Source: Anastrepha obliqua (taxonomy: Eukaryota > Arthropoda > Insecta > Diptera > Tephritidae). From it: DNA of 64,000 nucleotides. The notes under the pieces were generated by a model that searched no databases, was not told where the DNA came from, and saw only the letters and a list, made by a program, of their open reading frames with translations. Position numbers and translations under genes: made by a program. Location of the stretch: assembly GCF_027943255.1 (NCBI RefSeq), contig NW_026562179.1:1242501-1306500 (forward strand), read 5' to 3'. Positions 31,216 to 41,974 of this stretch are shown here, in pieces (the stretch's first letter is position 1; the number at the start of each line of letters is the position of its first letter).

Positions 31216-33524
31216 TGATTTATATGGTTATTAAAAGAAAATTTGTGATCAAAAATTACGCCAAGGTCCTTAAACTCGCTAACACACTGCAGGAGACTTT
31301 TCGAAATACAAAATTTAGTGCACAAAATGTTAGCTGTTTTCGAGTAAGATATTCGAAAGCATTTAGATAAGTTCAGCGAAAGACGGCAATTCTGGCACCA
31401 CAAATAAAGCCTATCGATATCGGGTTGAAATTTAATGGCATCCTCATCGGTCTTGATCGCTGAGAACATCTTAAGGTCATCAGCATAAAACAAAAATTTA
31501 GCTAATGAGAAACAACTTTTGATGTCATTAATAAATAACACAAATAAAAGCGGTCCCAAGATATGATACTTCCTTGCGGAACATCAGAGGTGGCAGCAAA
31601 GGGAGTGGATGAAATACTATCAATTGTTACAACACAATGTCTATTGCTCAAATAAGAGTTTATCCATTGCAGAAATGCAGAATGAAAGCCAAAACGGGCT
31701 AATTTTTCAACTAAGATCCTATGAGCAACTTTGTGGAAGGCTTTTGAAAAGTCAGTGCAAATACAGTCGACCTGGAAACCAGCCGAGAAAGAATCAATCC
31801 ACTATTCACTAAAACAGCCAGATTAGATACTGTAGATCTGTTAGCAACAAACCCATGCTGATTTAGGAAAATTAAAGATTTAACCACAAAACTCAGCTTT
31901 GCATTGACCGCGTGCTCAAAAATGTTAGAAATAGTCGACTGCTTGGAAATAGGCCTATCATTTCTAACGTAATTTTTATTCACACTCTTAAAGAATGGCG
32001 TAGCGAAAGAGAGCTTCATCAATGAAACATCTCGATGATAAAGATTTGCTGAAAATAATTTTCATAGGATAAAGCAAGCCCAGACAATTTTTCATCAAAA
32101 CCGCTGAAAGTCCATCAGCATCAGTTTGAGAGGATGATTTCAATTTAAATAAAGCATTACTAATATCCTCAGAAGAGATGCAGAGAGCTCCAAAGTACAG
32201 GGCATAAACTAAATCAGAAGAAAAGTCGGACGGAGGATCAAGTTCAAAATTAGATTTAAAAAAACTCAGGAAATAAGTTTACCGCTTCACTTAGGCTTCG
32301 CGCTTGACTATTATCCAAAAATACCAATGGGGACACTGGCACTAGTCCTTCTAGATTTTATGTATTTCCAGAAGGTTTTGTTATTTGCTTTAATGTTTAA
32401 CTCCATGTTATTAATATAGCTATTATAGAAAGATTTATTTAAATCGTTGAAATACGTTTTGACGTTTTAACGTTTGCTTATATTTAACGAAATACAAATG
32501 ATTCTTCGTAGATTTAAACTTTATGAAATAATTATTTTTAAGAGTTTCAAGATTTTTCAAAGTCTTAGAATACCAGCGTAATTTATAAGGCTTTTTCTTT
32601 CTGACCGGAATACTATCTAAACAGAGTTTAGACAAAATGGACTTAAAGGCAGAAATGGAAATAAATGATCCCAATTAATGTTCAGTAATAAGTCATTGAA
32701 ATTATCAAAATCGCATAATGAATAATTGGATGATAACTTGGCATCAGACGGAATAGTAGCAAAACAGTAAAAGTCGAGTTTGACATCTAAGGCTAAATGA
32801 TGCTTACCTTTAGGAGATATGAGATTCACACATTCATTGATCTTGTAGTTTATGTTATCACTTACAAATATGAGGTCCAAGGTTCTATTCAGAGAATTAA
32901 CAAAATTATTGTTTTGAATTTTAATTAAATTAAGACTAAGAATATTATCAATAAAATATAATTCATGATTTGCAGAACATTATTTGGTGTGAGAATAGAG
33001 TTAGAGACACTAGCACACAAATTTATCTTACTTAAGTTGAAATCACCTAAAATACATTAATGATTGTGATTAAGATTATTCAAGACTAGACAACATAGTA
33101 TGTCAACATGCGCTTTGTACAGCTCGTAGGAACTTTAAGGCGGTAAATACGAGGAAAGTAGATATTAAGGGCCTTGTGAATTGGGACAACTTATGCAGAC
33201 GCAGTTCTGATCCAACAGAGAGTCACAGTCCATGAGGGAGCACAAAAATGTGTTTAAGTGAAACTTGCTAGCAATAAGAACACTACCTCCAAGCAAGCAC
33301 CCTGTTTTAGCAGCATCCCTATCTTCGCGAAAAACGTTAAATAAGTTCGGGTCGAAGAATTCATTGTCGTAGAAACTTGGAGACTTCAGAGACCTGGCTA
33401 CTCAACAAGAACGAAGATGTCGTGATCTAACTGCGCACTAAGGGAATGTACATACTCAGCCTTTGTACGTATGCCGGATAGACTTTAAGACCACCACTAG
33501 GAGTATTTGAAGATGTTATTATGC
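31216..33524 (-). pseudogene. CR1-like LINE ORF2 remnant (endonuclease and RT)
   Basis: Minus-strand copy of the CR1-like family. Endonuclease: HDIFVLVE (about 33425), AAKTGCLLGGSVLIA (about 33310), FGDFNLS-type (about 33045), RTLDLIFVSDNINYKI (about 32880). Linker: RWYSKTLKNLETLKNNYF (about 32560). RT: RPISKQSTISNIF (about 31945), QHGFVANRSTVSNLAV (about 31855), FALTFQKPSTK (motif A damaged), then an open segment GPLLFVLFINDIKS, FLFYADDLKMF (YADD intact, about 31490) and FKDLGVIFDHKFSFNNHINHT. It is cut by the second Tc1 at 31213. Confidence 0.8.
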
Positions 33525-33529
33525 CGGTG

Positions 33530-33568
33530 CACAGTGGTCCGACCAGAAGGCGTTGGCGGACAAAATTC
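33530..33568 (+). repeat. Left Transib end resembling a 23-spacer recombination signal
   Basis: CACAGTG at 33530-33536 equals the consensus V(D)J heptamer. Exactly 23 bp later, ACAAAATTC at 33560-33568 matches the consensus nonamer in 7 of 9 positions. This is direct sequence comparison; any recombination meaning is inference. Confidence 0.7.
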
Positions 33569-33780
33569 AAAAACTCATTTGATTAAGCTGAAAACATATA
33601 TTTAGGGGTTTTGAGGATCAGTGATGACGAACCTGACCTTAGTTTTAGCAAATTTTATATTCATTGAATACTATAAATACATTGTTACTTCCGTAATTAG
33701 CTGGTGAGTTCATTTTTACATTTTTCACGACCCCAGAGAGTACCACGTGGAGGTTTACGGTAAGGTTATTCTCTCCTCAT

Positions 33781-33962
33781 ATTTTTTTTTTGGTTTTAGA
33801 TTTTTTTTATTTTATTTTTTTTTAATTTTTACATTTTTTTTTATTTTTAATTTTTAATTTTTGTTTTTATTTTTAATTTAAAAATTTTTGTTTTTGTTTT
33901 AGTTTTTAAATTTTTTTGGATATTTAGTTTTTTTTTTGTTTTTCATTTTTAATTTTTTTTTA
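33781..33962. repeat. T-rich low-complexity tract
   Basis: About 180 bp composed mostly of T runs with interspersed A and G, inside the Transib-type element. Probably slippage-expanded; no coding content. Confidence 0.9.
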
Positions 33963-34623
33963 TGATTCAGAATACTCGGTTTCTGATTAGTTTTTGTAAT
34001 TATAACTACATCTGATGAACAAAGCAAAGCATTTAATAAATCTTTCATTGTTTTTTTAGTTGTCTCTTAATGCTGATGGGGTCTGTGATGTCTTTTTCTG
34101 TCTTTTACACAAAATTGCATAAGCCATATGTAACGTTTTGCCTGTGGTTAAATGCACAAAAGCTACATTATTTTTAATTTGCGCAACTTTGCGCAACAGG
34201 TTTCAGTTTGAGATCATAGCTGAAATATGTGGCTATATCACTCATGTTGAGTTCAAGTGGACCGGTGTGGACCACTCGAAAAAACGATCTTTAAAAACAA
34301 AAAAAATTCGAAAAATTTTGAAATTTCAAAAAAAAAAATTGGATTTTGTACCACAACTTAAGAGAATTATTACTGTTTCCGTTAATATATTCAATTATCT
34401 TTTTTTTTCAATATTCGGTTAACAATCAAATGGTAATATTTATTTGCAGACATGAAAATGAAACTCTTGTATGAAGTACGATTTGCATACAATTTCATGT
34501 TTAAAGTCAAAAAACTACAATGAAAAATTTTTTAAATTAAGTAATATTTTCAGGAAATCTACCTTGAATATTTAAGAAAACATCTGCATTATCATATTTT
34601 TATTTCAAAAATGTTGAAAAATT

Positions 34624-34652
34624 GAATGTTGTCCGGCCGCCGGACCACTGTG
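34624..34652 (-). repeat. Right Transib end resembling a 12-spacer recombination signal
   Basis: Read inward on the minus strand: CACAGTG (34646-34652), 13 bp, then ACAACATTC (34624-34632), which matches the consensus nonamer in 6 of 9 positions. The spacer is one base longer than 12, within the variation tolerated in recombination signals. Confidence 0.6.
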
Positions 34653-34657
34653 CGGTG

Positions 34658-35221
34658 GCGGCTGCTGCGAATGCTTTTGAAAAAGTCGAAACTGCTTCAC
34701 GGTTACATTTGTTGGCCAGATTTCATACGAAGGCTCCGGAACTCCGCACTTGCAGTTGACCCTTTTAATGCTCGTTAGTAAATTTGAAACAGGAAAGTAT
34801 ATTTTTACTTAAGCATACTCTAAGCATACAGAGATGTAATCTTTAATATAATCTTCAGATACGTATGTGTGTGTTATTGCTATCACGCTTAAATTTTTCA
34901 TTAAGTGACCCGAGCAGAGAAAGGCCATTTGAAAACCTTTTTCTTAAATTAAAATTGCTTTGAATTTATTATTGGGGTTTATAATTCAAAAGATATAGAG
35001 TCACAGATATAGAACGTACATTTGAGTTTTTTTGAAAATATAACTAAAATGAAAAATATCATACAATTTCTTTTGAAAGGAATAATACGAAATAAGCTGT
35101 GCTCCACCATATGTAGCAAAAGAATACATCTTATTCCATTGTTCAAAAAATGTGTCGCCATTAGAAGTAATCAGTAGAAAATACTTATTTGTTTCCAGAA
35201 AACACTTATTTGGCTGAAAAA
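34658..35221. other. Flank without a supported gene
   Basis: The first roughly 50 bp read on the minus strand as an Ala-rich frame that stays open across the Transib empty site (KAFAAAATGIITSSN), probably upstream LINE sequence. The rest is AT-rich and unassigned. Confidence 0.4.
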
Positions 35222-35290
35222 ATGCAAGCTATATGGTATACCAAATGCAAGCTATATAGTTTACCAAATGCAAGCTAGATGGTGTACAAA
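35222..35290. repeat. 23-bp tandem repeat, three copies
   Basis: Three adjacent copies beginning ATGCAAGCTATATGG, ATGCAAGCTATATAG and ATGCAAGCTAGATGG, each 23 bp with one to four differences. They lie next to the 3' side of a mariner remnant. Confidence 0.9.
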
Positions 35291-35296
35291 ACAGAG

Positions 35297-35800
35297 TTAA
35301 ATTGCAGGCAAATTTATTTTATCTTCTTCAAAATATGACCCGTCTGAATCAAAACACATGTGCCAACGTTTAACCCAGTCTCCATGCACCCCTGGTATGC
35401 CGACGAAGGGATAGCCTTCGGCTCCTTCGTCGCATTCTCGTTTGATCTCTTCTATCGACTGAAATCTCCTTCCACGAAGTGATAATTTCATCTTGGGAAA
35501 CAAAAAGAAGTCGCACGGGCCCATATCAGGTGAATACGGTGCTTGCACGATGGTATTTACTTGGTGTTTGGTCAAATAGTCCAGCATAATCTGGGCTCGG
35601 TGCGATGACGCGTTATCATCATGCTAACTCGAAAATTTGTTTGCCCACATTTCTGGCCGTTTGCGACGTACAACATATTTCCAACGCTTCAAAACGGATA
35701 AATAGTGACAGATGTGCGTCTTATAGCCCTACTAACATAAGAAAAAAATATGGACCGGTTCCCACGTGCGCGGCTCGTTTAAATTAAACATTCCCGGTAC
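35297..35800 (-). pseudogene. mariner transposase C-terminal fragment
   Basis: Minus-strand mariner (DD34D class) C-terminal half: VRRKRPEMWANKFS (about 35660), a stop, DDNASSHRAQI (second catalytic Asp, about 35615), then an open segment QVNTIVQAPYSPDMGPCDFFLF (third Asp), LSLRGRRFQSIEEIKRE and WVKRWHMCFDSDGSYFE. The N-terminal half and left end are absent. The lineage differs from the mariner at 4882. Confidence 0.85.
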
Positions 35801-35912
35801 TTGTCGTAGCTAAGCACTCATATTGAGAATGATGAAAAACCAGCTCAAATTAAGGAAATTGTTAAATAACTCACTTGCCACAGAAACACAGCAAATTTCA
35901 TAGAATATTCTA

Positions 35913-37161
35913 ACGGGTGATTTATTAGCTATTATCTTTTTAAACAGTTGGTTTAAACAGCTGACGCACGTTTCGTGTTTTGTGTCACTGTCAGACATCT
36001 TCAGTTTGGTCTATAATTTAACCATGAATCGTCTTACAAACGAACAACGTTTGCAAATCATTGAATTTTATTATAAAAATGCGTGTTTTGTTAAGAAAGT
36101 TTATCGCGCGGTTCTTCCATTTTATGGTCAGTTTAATCGACCCACTGAAGCGGCTATTCGAGCTATTGTCACTAAATTTAGAACCAAATTTACATTATTG
36201 GACATCAAACCACCAACACGCTTACGTAGAGTGCGAACTGAAGAAAATATCGCAGCTGTATCGGCCAGTGTTAATGATGACCATCAATTATCGATTCGTC
36301 GCCGTTCGCAGCAATTGGCTGTTACTCAACAACGTGGGAATTTTTGCGAAAGGATTTAGGTGTGAATCCTTTCAAAATACAGCTGGTGCAAGAATTGAAG
36401 CCGAACGACCTACCGCAACGCCGAATGTTTGGTGAATGGGCTCTTGGAAAGTTGGCCGAAGATCCACTTTTTTATCGAAAAATTGTGTTCAGCGACGAAG
36501 CTCATTTTTGGATCAATGGGTACGTAAATAAGCAGGATTGTCGATTTTGGAGTGAAGATCAGCCAGAAGAATTGCAGGAGCTACCAATGTATCCAGAAAA
36601 GGTCACAGTTTGGCACGGTTTATGGGCTGGAGGTATCATTGGACCGTACTTCTTCAAAGATGCTGCGAATCGTAACGTAACTGTGAATGGTGAGCGCAAA
36701 AAGCAAGAGTTTGACTTGCATGACATTTGGTTTCAGCAAGATGGTGCCACATGCCACACAGCACGCGTAACAATGGACTTGGTCAGAGGCGAGTTTGGTG
36801 AAGATTTTATTTCACGTTCGCGACCTGTCAATTGACCACCCAGATCGTGCGATATAACGCCTTTAGATTATTCATTGGGGGGCTATGTTAAAGCTCATGT
36901 ATATTCAGACAAACCTGCTTCAATTAACGCATTGGAAGACAACATTTAAGCATTTATATGTGAGATACCGGCCGAAACATTGGAAAGAGTATACCAAAAT
37001 TGGACTAAGCGGATGGACCCTTTGAGGCGCAGTCGCGGTCAACATTTGCATAAAATAATCTTCAAACATTAAATTGTATCTATCGATTTAAATAAAAATT
37101 TCATGAATTTTACGTGTGTGTTTTTGAAAAACTTTCCTATAGCTCTTAAAAAATCACCCTT
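35913..37161 (+). mobile_element. DD41D (rosa-like) Tc1/mariner transposon, both ends present
   Basis: A 1249-bp element between TA (35911-35912) and TA (37162-37163). Ends read inward ACGGGTGATTTATTAGCTAT left and AAGGGTGATTTTTTAAGAGC right. Transposase on the plus strand: MNRLTNEQRLQIIEFYYKN (36024), FYGQFNRPTEAAIR, a frame change near 36340, VFSDEAHFWINGYVNKQD (Asp, about 36490), WHGLWAGGIIGPYFF, QQDGATCHTA (Asp, about 36740), a stop in VN-stop-PPRSC, and CDITPLDY (Asp, about 36865). Counting from the second Asp gives 41 residues to the Asp of PLD, so DD41D. One more stop lies near 36950. C-terminus RSRGQHLHKIIF, TAA about 37071. Confidence 0.85.
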
Positions 37162-37271
37162 TAGTAGCTACTGCACAACTAAACGGAGTGGTAATGGATA
37201 ATACAACAGCCTGAAGTGGCTAACGGGATGAGTAGGGGAAATTTTAAATTATAGCGAGTGTATTTCTGCCA

Positions 37272-37392
37272 TCATAAAAAAAATATCCGCCGTCGGAGTC
37301 GGCTTAAAACTGTAGGTCCCTCCATTTGTTGAACACTAACAAGAACAACACCACAAATTGGAGGAGCTCGGCCAAACACCCGAAAAGCCCCA
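37272..37392 (+). repeat. SINE fragment (3' body)
   Basis: Plus-strand copy of the SINE body seen on the minus strand at 49366-49663: shared CGGAGTCGGCTT, CTGTAGGTCCCTCCAT and GGAGCTCGGCCAAACACC in the same order. The tRNA-like head is missing. Confidence 0.85.
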
Positions 37393-37600
37393 GTAATATA
37401 AAGCATGCATATAAGTATATATGATACTTATGAAATAAGAAGTAAACTGTAATAAAAAAAAATCATGAAAAACCTTTTATTAAAAAAAAAATATGTTTTA
37501 AGAAAACGAAATCATAATATATTGTTTTGTTAAAAATTTTTGGAACATTTTGATTTTATTTATTTCGTACTTACGTATTTAAATATTTTATTATATTAAT

Positions 37601-37830
37601 AGGACTATGAATAAGTTCGTGCGGTTTTACAACAGATGGTGTAACTTGATTATTATTCCATCGATCCACATTTCCAAACATTCATTGGAGAGCTACTGTC
37701 GTAAGGCACAAACGTCAGTATAAGTTTTTTATTTGAAGCGTAAACAACAATATTTTTACCACACGTGAAAATGTAGTTGAAAAATGGGAGAAATTCCACT
37801 ATGAAATTTCCAGGGCAAATTGAGCATAAT
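37601..37830 (+). repeat. mariner 5' end fragment
   Basis: Sequence from GGACTATGAATAAGTTCGTGCGG through the following non-coding leader (TTCATTGGAGAGCTACTGTC, CACAAACGTCAG) has the look of a mariner terminal repeat plus 5' UTR. No transposase follows. Recognised by wording only. Confidence 0.45.
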
Positions 37831-39066
37831 CTCAGCTACGGGTATGTTTTATAACGAAAAAATGGAACTCGCTGTCAGCTGTGTAGCGCTGACTGGGCTT
37901 ACTAGAAGTATAAGCGAATACAAGAGTTTTTACAACAAGAAAAATACCATTTAAATATCATATACCATATAGATTATCATAACTTTCCTCAAGTAACAAA
38001 AACAAATATATTTCAATGAACATTTTTCCAAGGTAGTTTTATATTGAAACTTGGCGAAATCGGTCAAAAACCACGTCCACACCCATATAACAGTAATTTT
38101 CAAAACAGAAAAAAGCGTGGTACCCAAATCGGGTACAAATGATGTGCCTACGAAAACAAATACGACGCTTGTGAAATTTTGAAAAATAGGCGGTGTTGCC
38201 CACTTGTCGAGAAATGCGTGTATCTTAATAACAGCTTAATGAAACTCGCCCAAACTTAATGCATGTGCACCTGGTTTATATCCACCATACTTTTTATTGA
38301 TATCGGATAAAAACCATGCCCATTTATCATATGTTAGGACGAAATTTCGAGTCCGTCCCTTTAATTATTTATGAGTATGTTTGTTTATTCCAAAATTAAA
38401 AGCCATCCCGAAATCAATTTTACTAAAAAATGTTATTCTTTATGTTCTCACGTGTTCTTTTTCAAATTTGTTATTTCTAAAGTAGAAAAATATCCGCAAA
38501 CGTTAACCCTTACTATGGAGAAATATTTTATGTAAATTTTTTTTTATTCAAATCTAACATAATGTTACCATTATTATCTATCTAAATATCAAAACATAAA
38601 TATCAAAGATGTCGCGATAGCAATAAATAATAATAATAATAATAATAAATATATTTAAAGGAGATTTATGTTTGCATTCTTGTGCGTCTCCTATAGACAC
38701 CGAAATCACTCAACAGATTTTGATAAAATTTTCAGGAGTGCTTTGACGTAGCCTGGAGATTGCTCCTGTAGAGTTTTGTGCCGATATATTAAAAACACTT
38801 AGCCCCTATGTGAAAAATGTACATGTATTTTTTAATTAAATTAAATAAAATGGTACAAGATATGTATCAAACTAAATTTGAGACTAATCGGTTTAGCCGT
38901 TTTCGAGTAATGTTGGTCACCGACTTTGAAAACTCCATTTTGCGAAAACGCTCTTAAAGTTTCAAAAGCACTTTACATAGGATAAAAACGCATTTTCAAA
39001 TTTGCGTGTAACATCGAAAATATTCACCGGAACGATATTAAATTTTCTGTGTGTATTGTTAAATAT
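37831..39066. other. Non-coding repeat-like stretch
   Basis: No supported coding region. The part around 38040-38340 (CGGTCAAAAACCACGTCCAC, CGGATAAAAACCATGCCCA) has two related phrases and reads like dispersed fly repeat DNA. An (AAT)n run lies near 38622-38650. Confidence 0.45.
38622..38650. repeat. (AAT)n microsatellite
   Basis: About nine AAT units with one interruption. Confidence 0.9.
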
Positions 39067-41902
39067 TTTGCCCAGTAAAAGTGAAAAAGCCACAAAGAAA
39101 TGTTCCTTGGTGGAATAGTACCCTTTCCAACCTGCGTAAAGAAACAAGAACCCTATGGAATAGAGCTAAAGCAATGGGGGACTGGTCCTCCTACTCAACA
39201 GCCCTAACCAACTACAATAAAGAATTGAGGAAATCTAAAAGGGCTACTTGGAGGCATCACTGTGAAAAGATTTGTAGTCTTCCGGATGCTATTCGTATCC
39301 AAAAAGCCCTACTAAAAGATCACTCAAACGGCATTAGTACCCTGAAAAGGCCAGACGGAAGCTACACAAGGAATCAAGAGGAAACCAGTCAACTTCTGCT
39401 GGACACTCACTTCCCTGGATCACTTGTGCTAGACGAGATCTCTGTACCGGCAGAAACTACTACATCTGCGGGTGCAGAGAACTTAAAACTAGCAAACAAG
39501 CTATTCCATGAAAAGCGGGTACAATGGGCGATATCAACATTCAGCCCATACAAATCTCCTGGTCCTGATGGGATATTCCCCTGTCTTTTACAGCAGGGTG
39601 CACACCATATTATCCCTAATTTGACCAGACTATACAAAGCAAGCTTACTGCTAGGATATTTGCCTACAAAATGGGCTGAGGTTAAGGTCGTATTTATTCC
39701 AAAGGTAGGGAAAAAACCCGAACAATTGCCTAAATCATACAGACCAATTAGTCTCAGCTCATTTTTCCTCAAAACAATGGAAAAGATAGTTGATCAGTAT
39801 ATTAGGGAAAACAATCTAGCTAAATTCCCACTGCATTGACTTCAATTTGCCTATCAACAGGCAAAATCCACTGAGACTGCAATACACAGCCTGGTAACAG
39901 TTATTGAAAAGGCTATTGAGTCCAAACAGATAGCTCTATGTGCATTTATTGACATATCAGGAGCTTTTGATAACACCTCCTATGAGGCAATCTATAATGC
40001 CCTATATCTAAAGGAGGTACCTGAACCCATCACTAGATGGATAATATTCATGCTAAAATCTAGGACGATCAGCACCGAACTAGGAGGAACAATCAAATCT
40101 ATTAAAGCCACAAGAGGTTGCCCTCAAAGTGGCGTACTCTCTCCTCTTCTGTGGACTCTAGTCATAGATGAACTTCTCCACAAACTGAATAACCTAGGAT
40201 TTCACACTCAGGGTTACGCTGTTGACCTAGTAGTTTATGTATTAGGCTGGCATGAGGAAACCATTTCGGATCGCATGCAGCAAGCCCTTACAATAATAAG
40301 CAAGTGGTGCACGGAAAAAGGGCTCTCCATCAACCCATCCAAAACAACACTTGTACCGTTTACTAGGAGAAGGAACATAAATCTCAAATGTCCGATCCTT
40401 AATGGAACAACACTTGAACTCTCGACAGAAGCGAACTATCTTGGCGTTAGTCTTGACAAAACGCTTACGTGGAATTCCCATATTGAGAGAGTTACTTCAA
40501 AAGCCACAAGGGCATTCTTTGCCTGTAGAAGGCTTTTTGGTAAGACATGGGGACTAAACCCTAGAATGTCCTTCTGGACATTCACCACAGTTGTAAAACC
40601 CATAGTCACTTATGCATCCTTAGCATGGTGGCCCAAGGTCAAGCAAAGAAAGGCGGCAAACGAATTAAGCAAACTGCATCGCCTGGTATGTGTTGGCATT
40701 ACAGGGGCTATGAAAACATGTCCCACGGATGCATTGGGTGTGCTCCTGAACATACCACCGCTTCCAATTCTAATTGAAAGGGAAGCTCGCTCGAGTGCCT
40801 TAAGACTAAAAGGTATATCTGAACTTAAAAGTGGGGATATGAAAGGACATTTAAAGATCTTAGAAGACTTCCTACATAGTCCCATTCTTCATAGGGATGA
40901 TATACTATCACCCAAACTAATACTCTTCAGGAATTTCCAAGTTATAATCAATGAACGAACAGACTGGAGAACTAACTCTATCACTTTCAAACCTGGCTCC
41001 CAGCTATGGTTTACTGATGGGTCCAAATTGGAAAATGGTAGAACAGGGGCAGGAATCAATGGGGCCAAATTCGAAAAATCAATTCCGATGGGATCCTACC
41101 CAACAATATTCCAGGCAGAAATACATGCCATTGAAATATGTGTGAGAGAATGCCTTAGAAGGAAAATGAGAGGTACTCACATCTACATACTTTCAGATAG
41201 CCAAGCGGCTTTAAAAGCCCTTCTATCAACAACCATCACCTCTAAATTGGTAAACGATTGCCTAAACCTCCTAAACACGTTAGGAAACCTCAACACAGTA
41301 ACACTATGTTGGATTCCGGGACATGAAGGACATGAGGGAAATGAAATGGCTGTCGACCTTGCAAAACAAGGAGCAAATATGCAAATTACTGGTCCTGAGC
41401 CTTTCTGTGGACTGACAAAAGGCCACATTAATGAATTCCTTAGGAAATGGGCGGAAAGAAAACTTGCCGCACACTGGCTAAACTGTGCCGGTCAGCGTCA
41501 AGCCAAATTATTCCTAAGTCCCAACAAAGGAATATCTGACAAACTTCTCTCACTAAACAGAGTAGATCTGCGTCTTTTAACCGGATACCTTACAGATCAC
41601 TGCAGCCTGAGGTACCATCTAAATAATATTGGCCTATCCGAGACCAATGTCTGCCGCTTTTGCGAAATGGACATAGAAAGCTCAGAAAATGTGCTTTGTG
41701 AATGTCCTGCGTTGGGCAGACAAAGACTCCACCACCTTGGTGGTATCGTAGTATCTCCATGCAATCTTTGGAACAACAAACCCAAAACTGTGCTAAAATT
41801 TCTAAAAAGCCTAAAACTCTAGGGTTACAAAATAGGCCTTTCACAATAGATCAGCTCTGGTCGCAGTCCGTAATGGCCTTCTAATAATAGTAATAATAAT
41901 TC
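39067..41902 (+). mobile_element. RNase H-type LINE, copy 5, 5' truncated, almost open
   Basis: A 5'-truncated insertion starting in the endonuclease-RT linker and ending with a (TAA)-rich tail (AATAATAGTAATAATAAT, 41883-41900). The 8-mer TTAAATAT occurs at 39059-39066 and 41903-41910 and may be the target duplication, though it is AT-rich and short. It is the best-preserved member of its group here and so perhaps the youngest. Confidence 0.75.
39081..41822 (+). pseudogene. LINE ORF2: RT - RNase H - zinc knuckle, one premature stop
   Basis: A single 913-codon frame interrupted only by TGA at 39837-39839. In order: linker (VPWWNSTLSNLRKETRTLW); fingers YKSPGPDGIFPCLLQQG and SYRPISLSSFFLKTME; motif A CAFIDISGAFDNTSY (about 39940); motif B GCPQSGVLSPLLW; motif C YAVD at 40215-40226 in place of YADD, so a catalytic Asp is Val; YLGVSLDKTLTWNSH; RLFGKTWGL. 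RNase H: WFTDGSKLENG (Asp), QAEIHAIE (Glu), LSDSQAALKAL (Asp), EMAVDLAKQG (Asp), all four kept. C-terminal knuckle CRFCEM...CECPALGRQ with the usual His as Asn. No endonuclease. Confidence 0.88.
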
Positions 41903-41974
41903 TTAAATATATGTCTATTAAAAAACAAATCGATTTTTTGAAAATTCTAACTGTATATAACCTCTTAAGAAAAA

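Larger units (their letters stand above)
33530..34652. mobile_element. Non-autonomous Transib-type transposon with RSS-like ends
   Basis: A 1123-bp AT-rich element bounded by a perfect 5-bp duplication CGGTG (33525-33529 and 34653-34657). Both ends begin CACAGTGGTCCG when read inward, followed by GC-rich then ACAAxATTCAA words. A 5-bp GC-rich target duplication and CACAGTG-type termini are the signature of Transib, the superfamily related to the RAG1 core. Nothing resembling a transposase is readable inside, so it depends on an enzyme elsewhere. It sits at the upstream edge of the CR1-like LINE. Confidence 0.85.

Noticed and set aside
33781..33962. Possible structured or regulatory T-rich element
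   Set aside because: Composition fits low-complexity expansion within a non-autonomous transposon; no paired structure evident.
35222..35290. CRISPR-like repeat array
   Set aside because: Repeats are directly adjacent with no spacers, and the DNA is insect-like.
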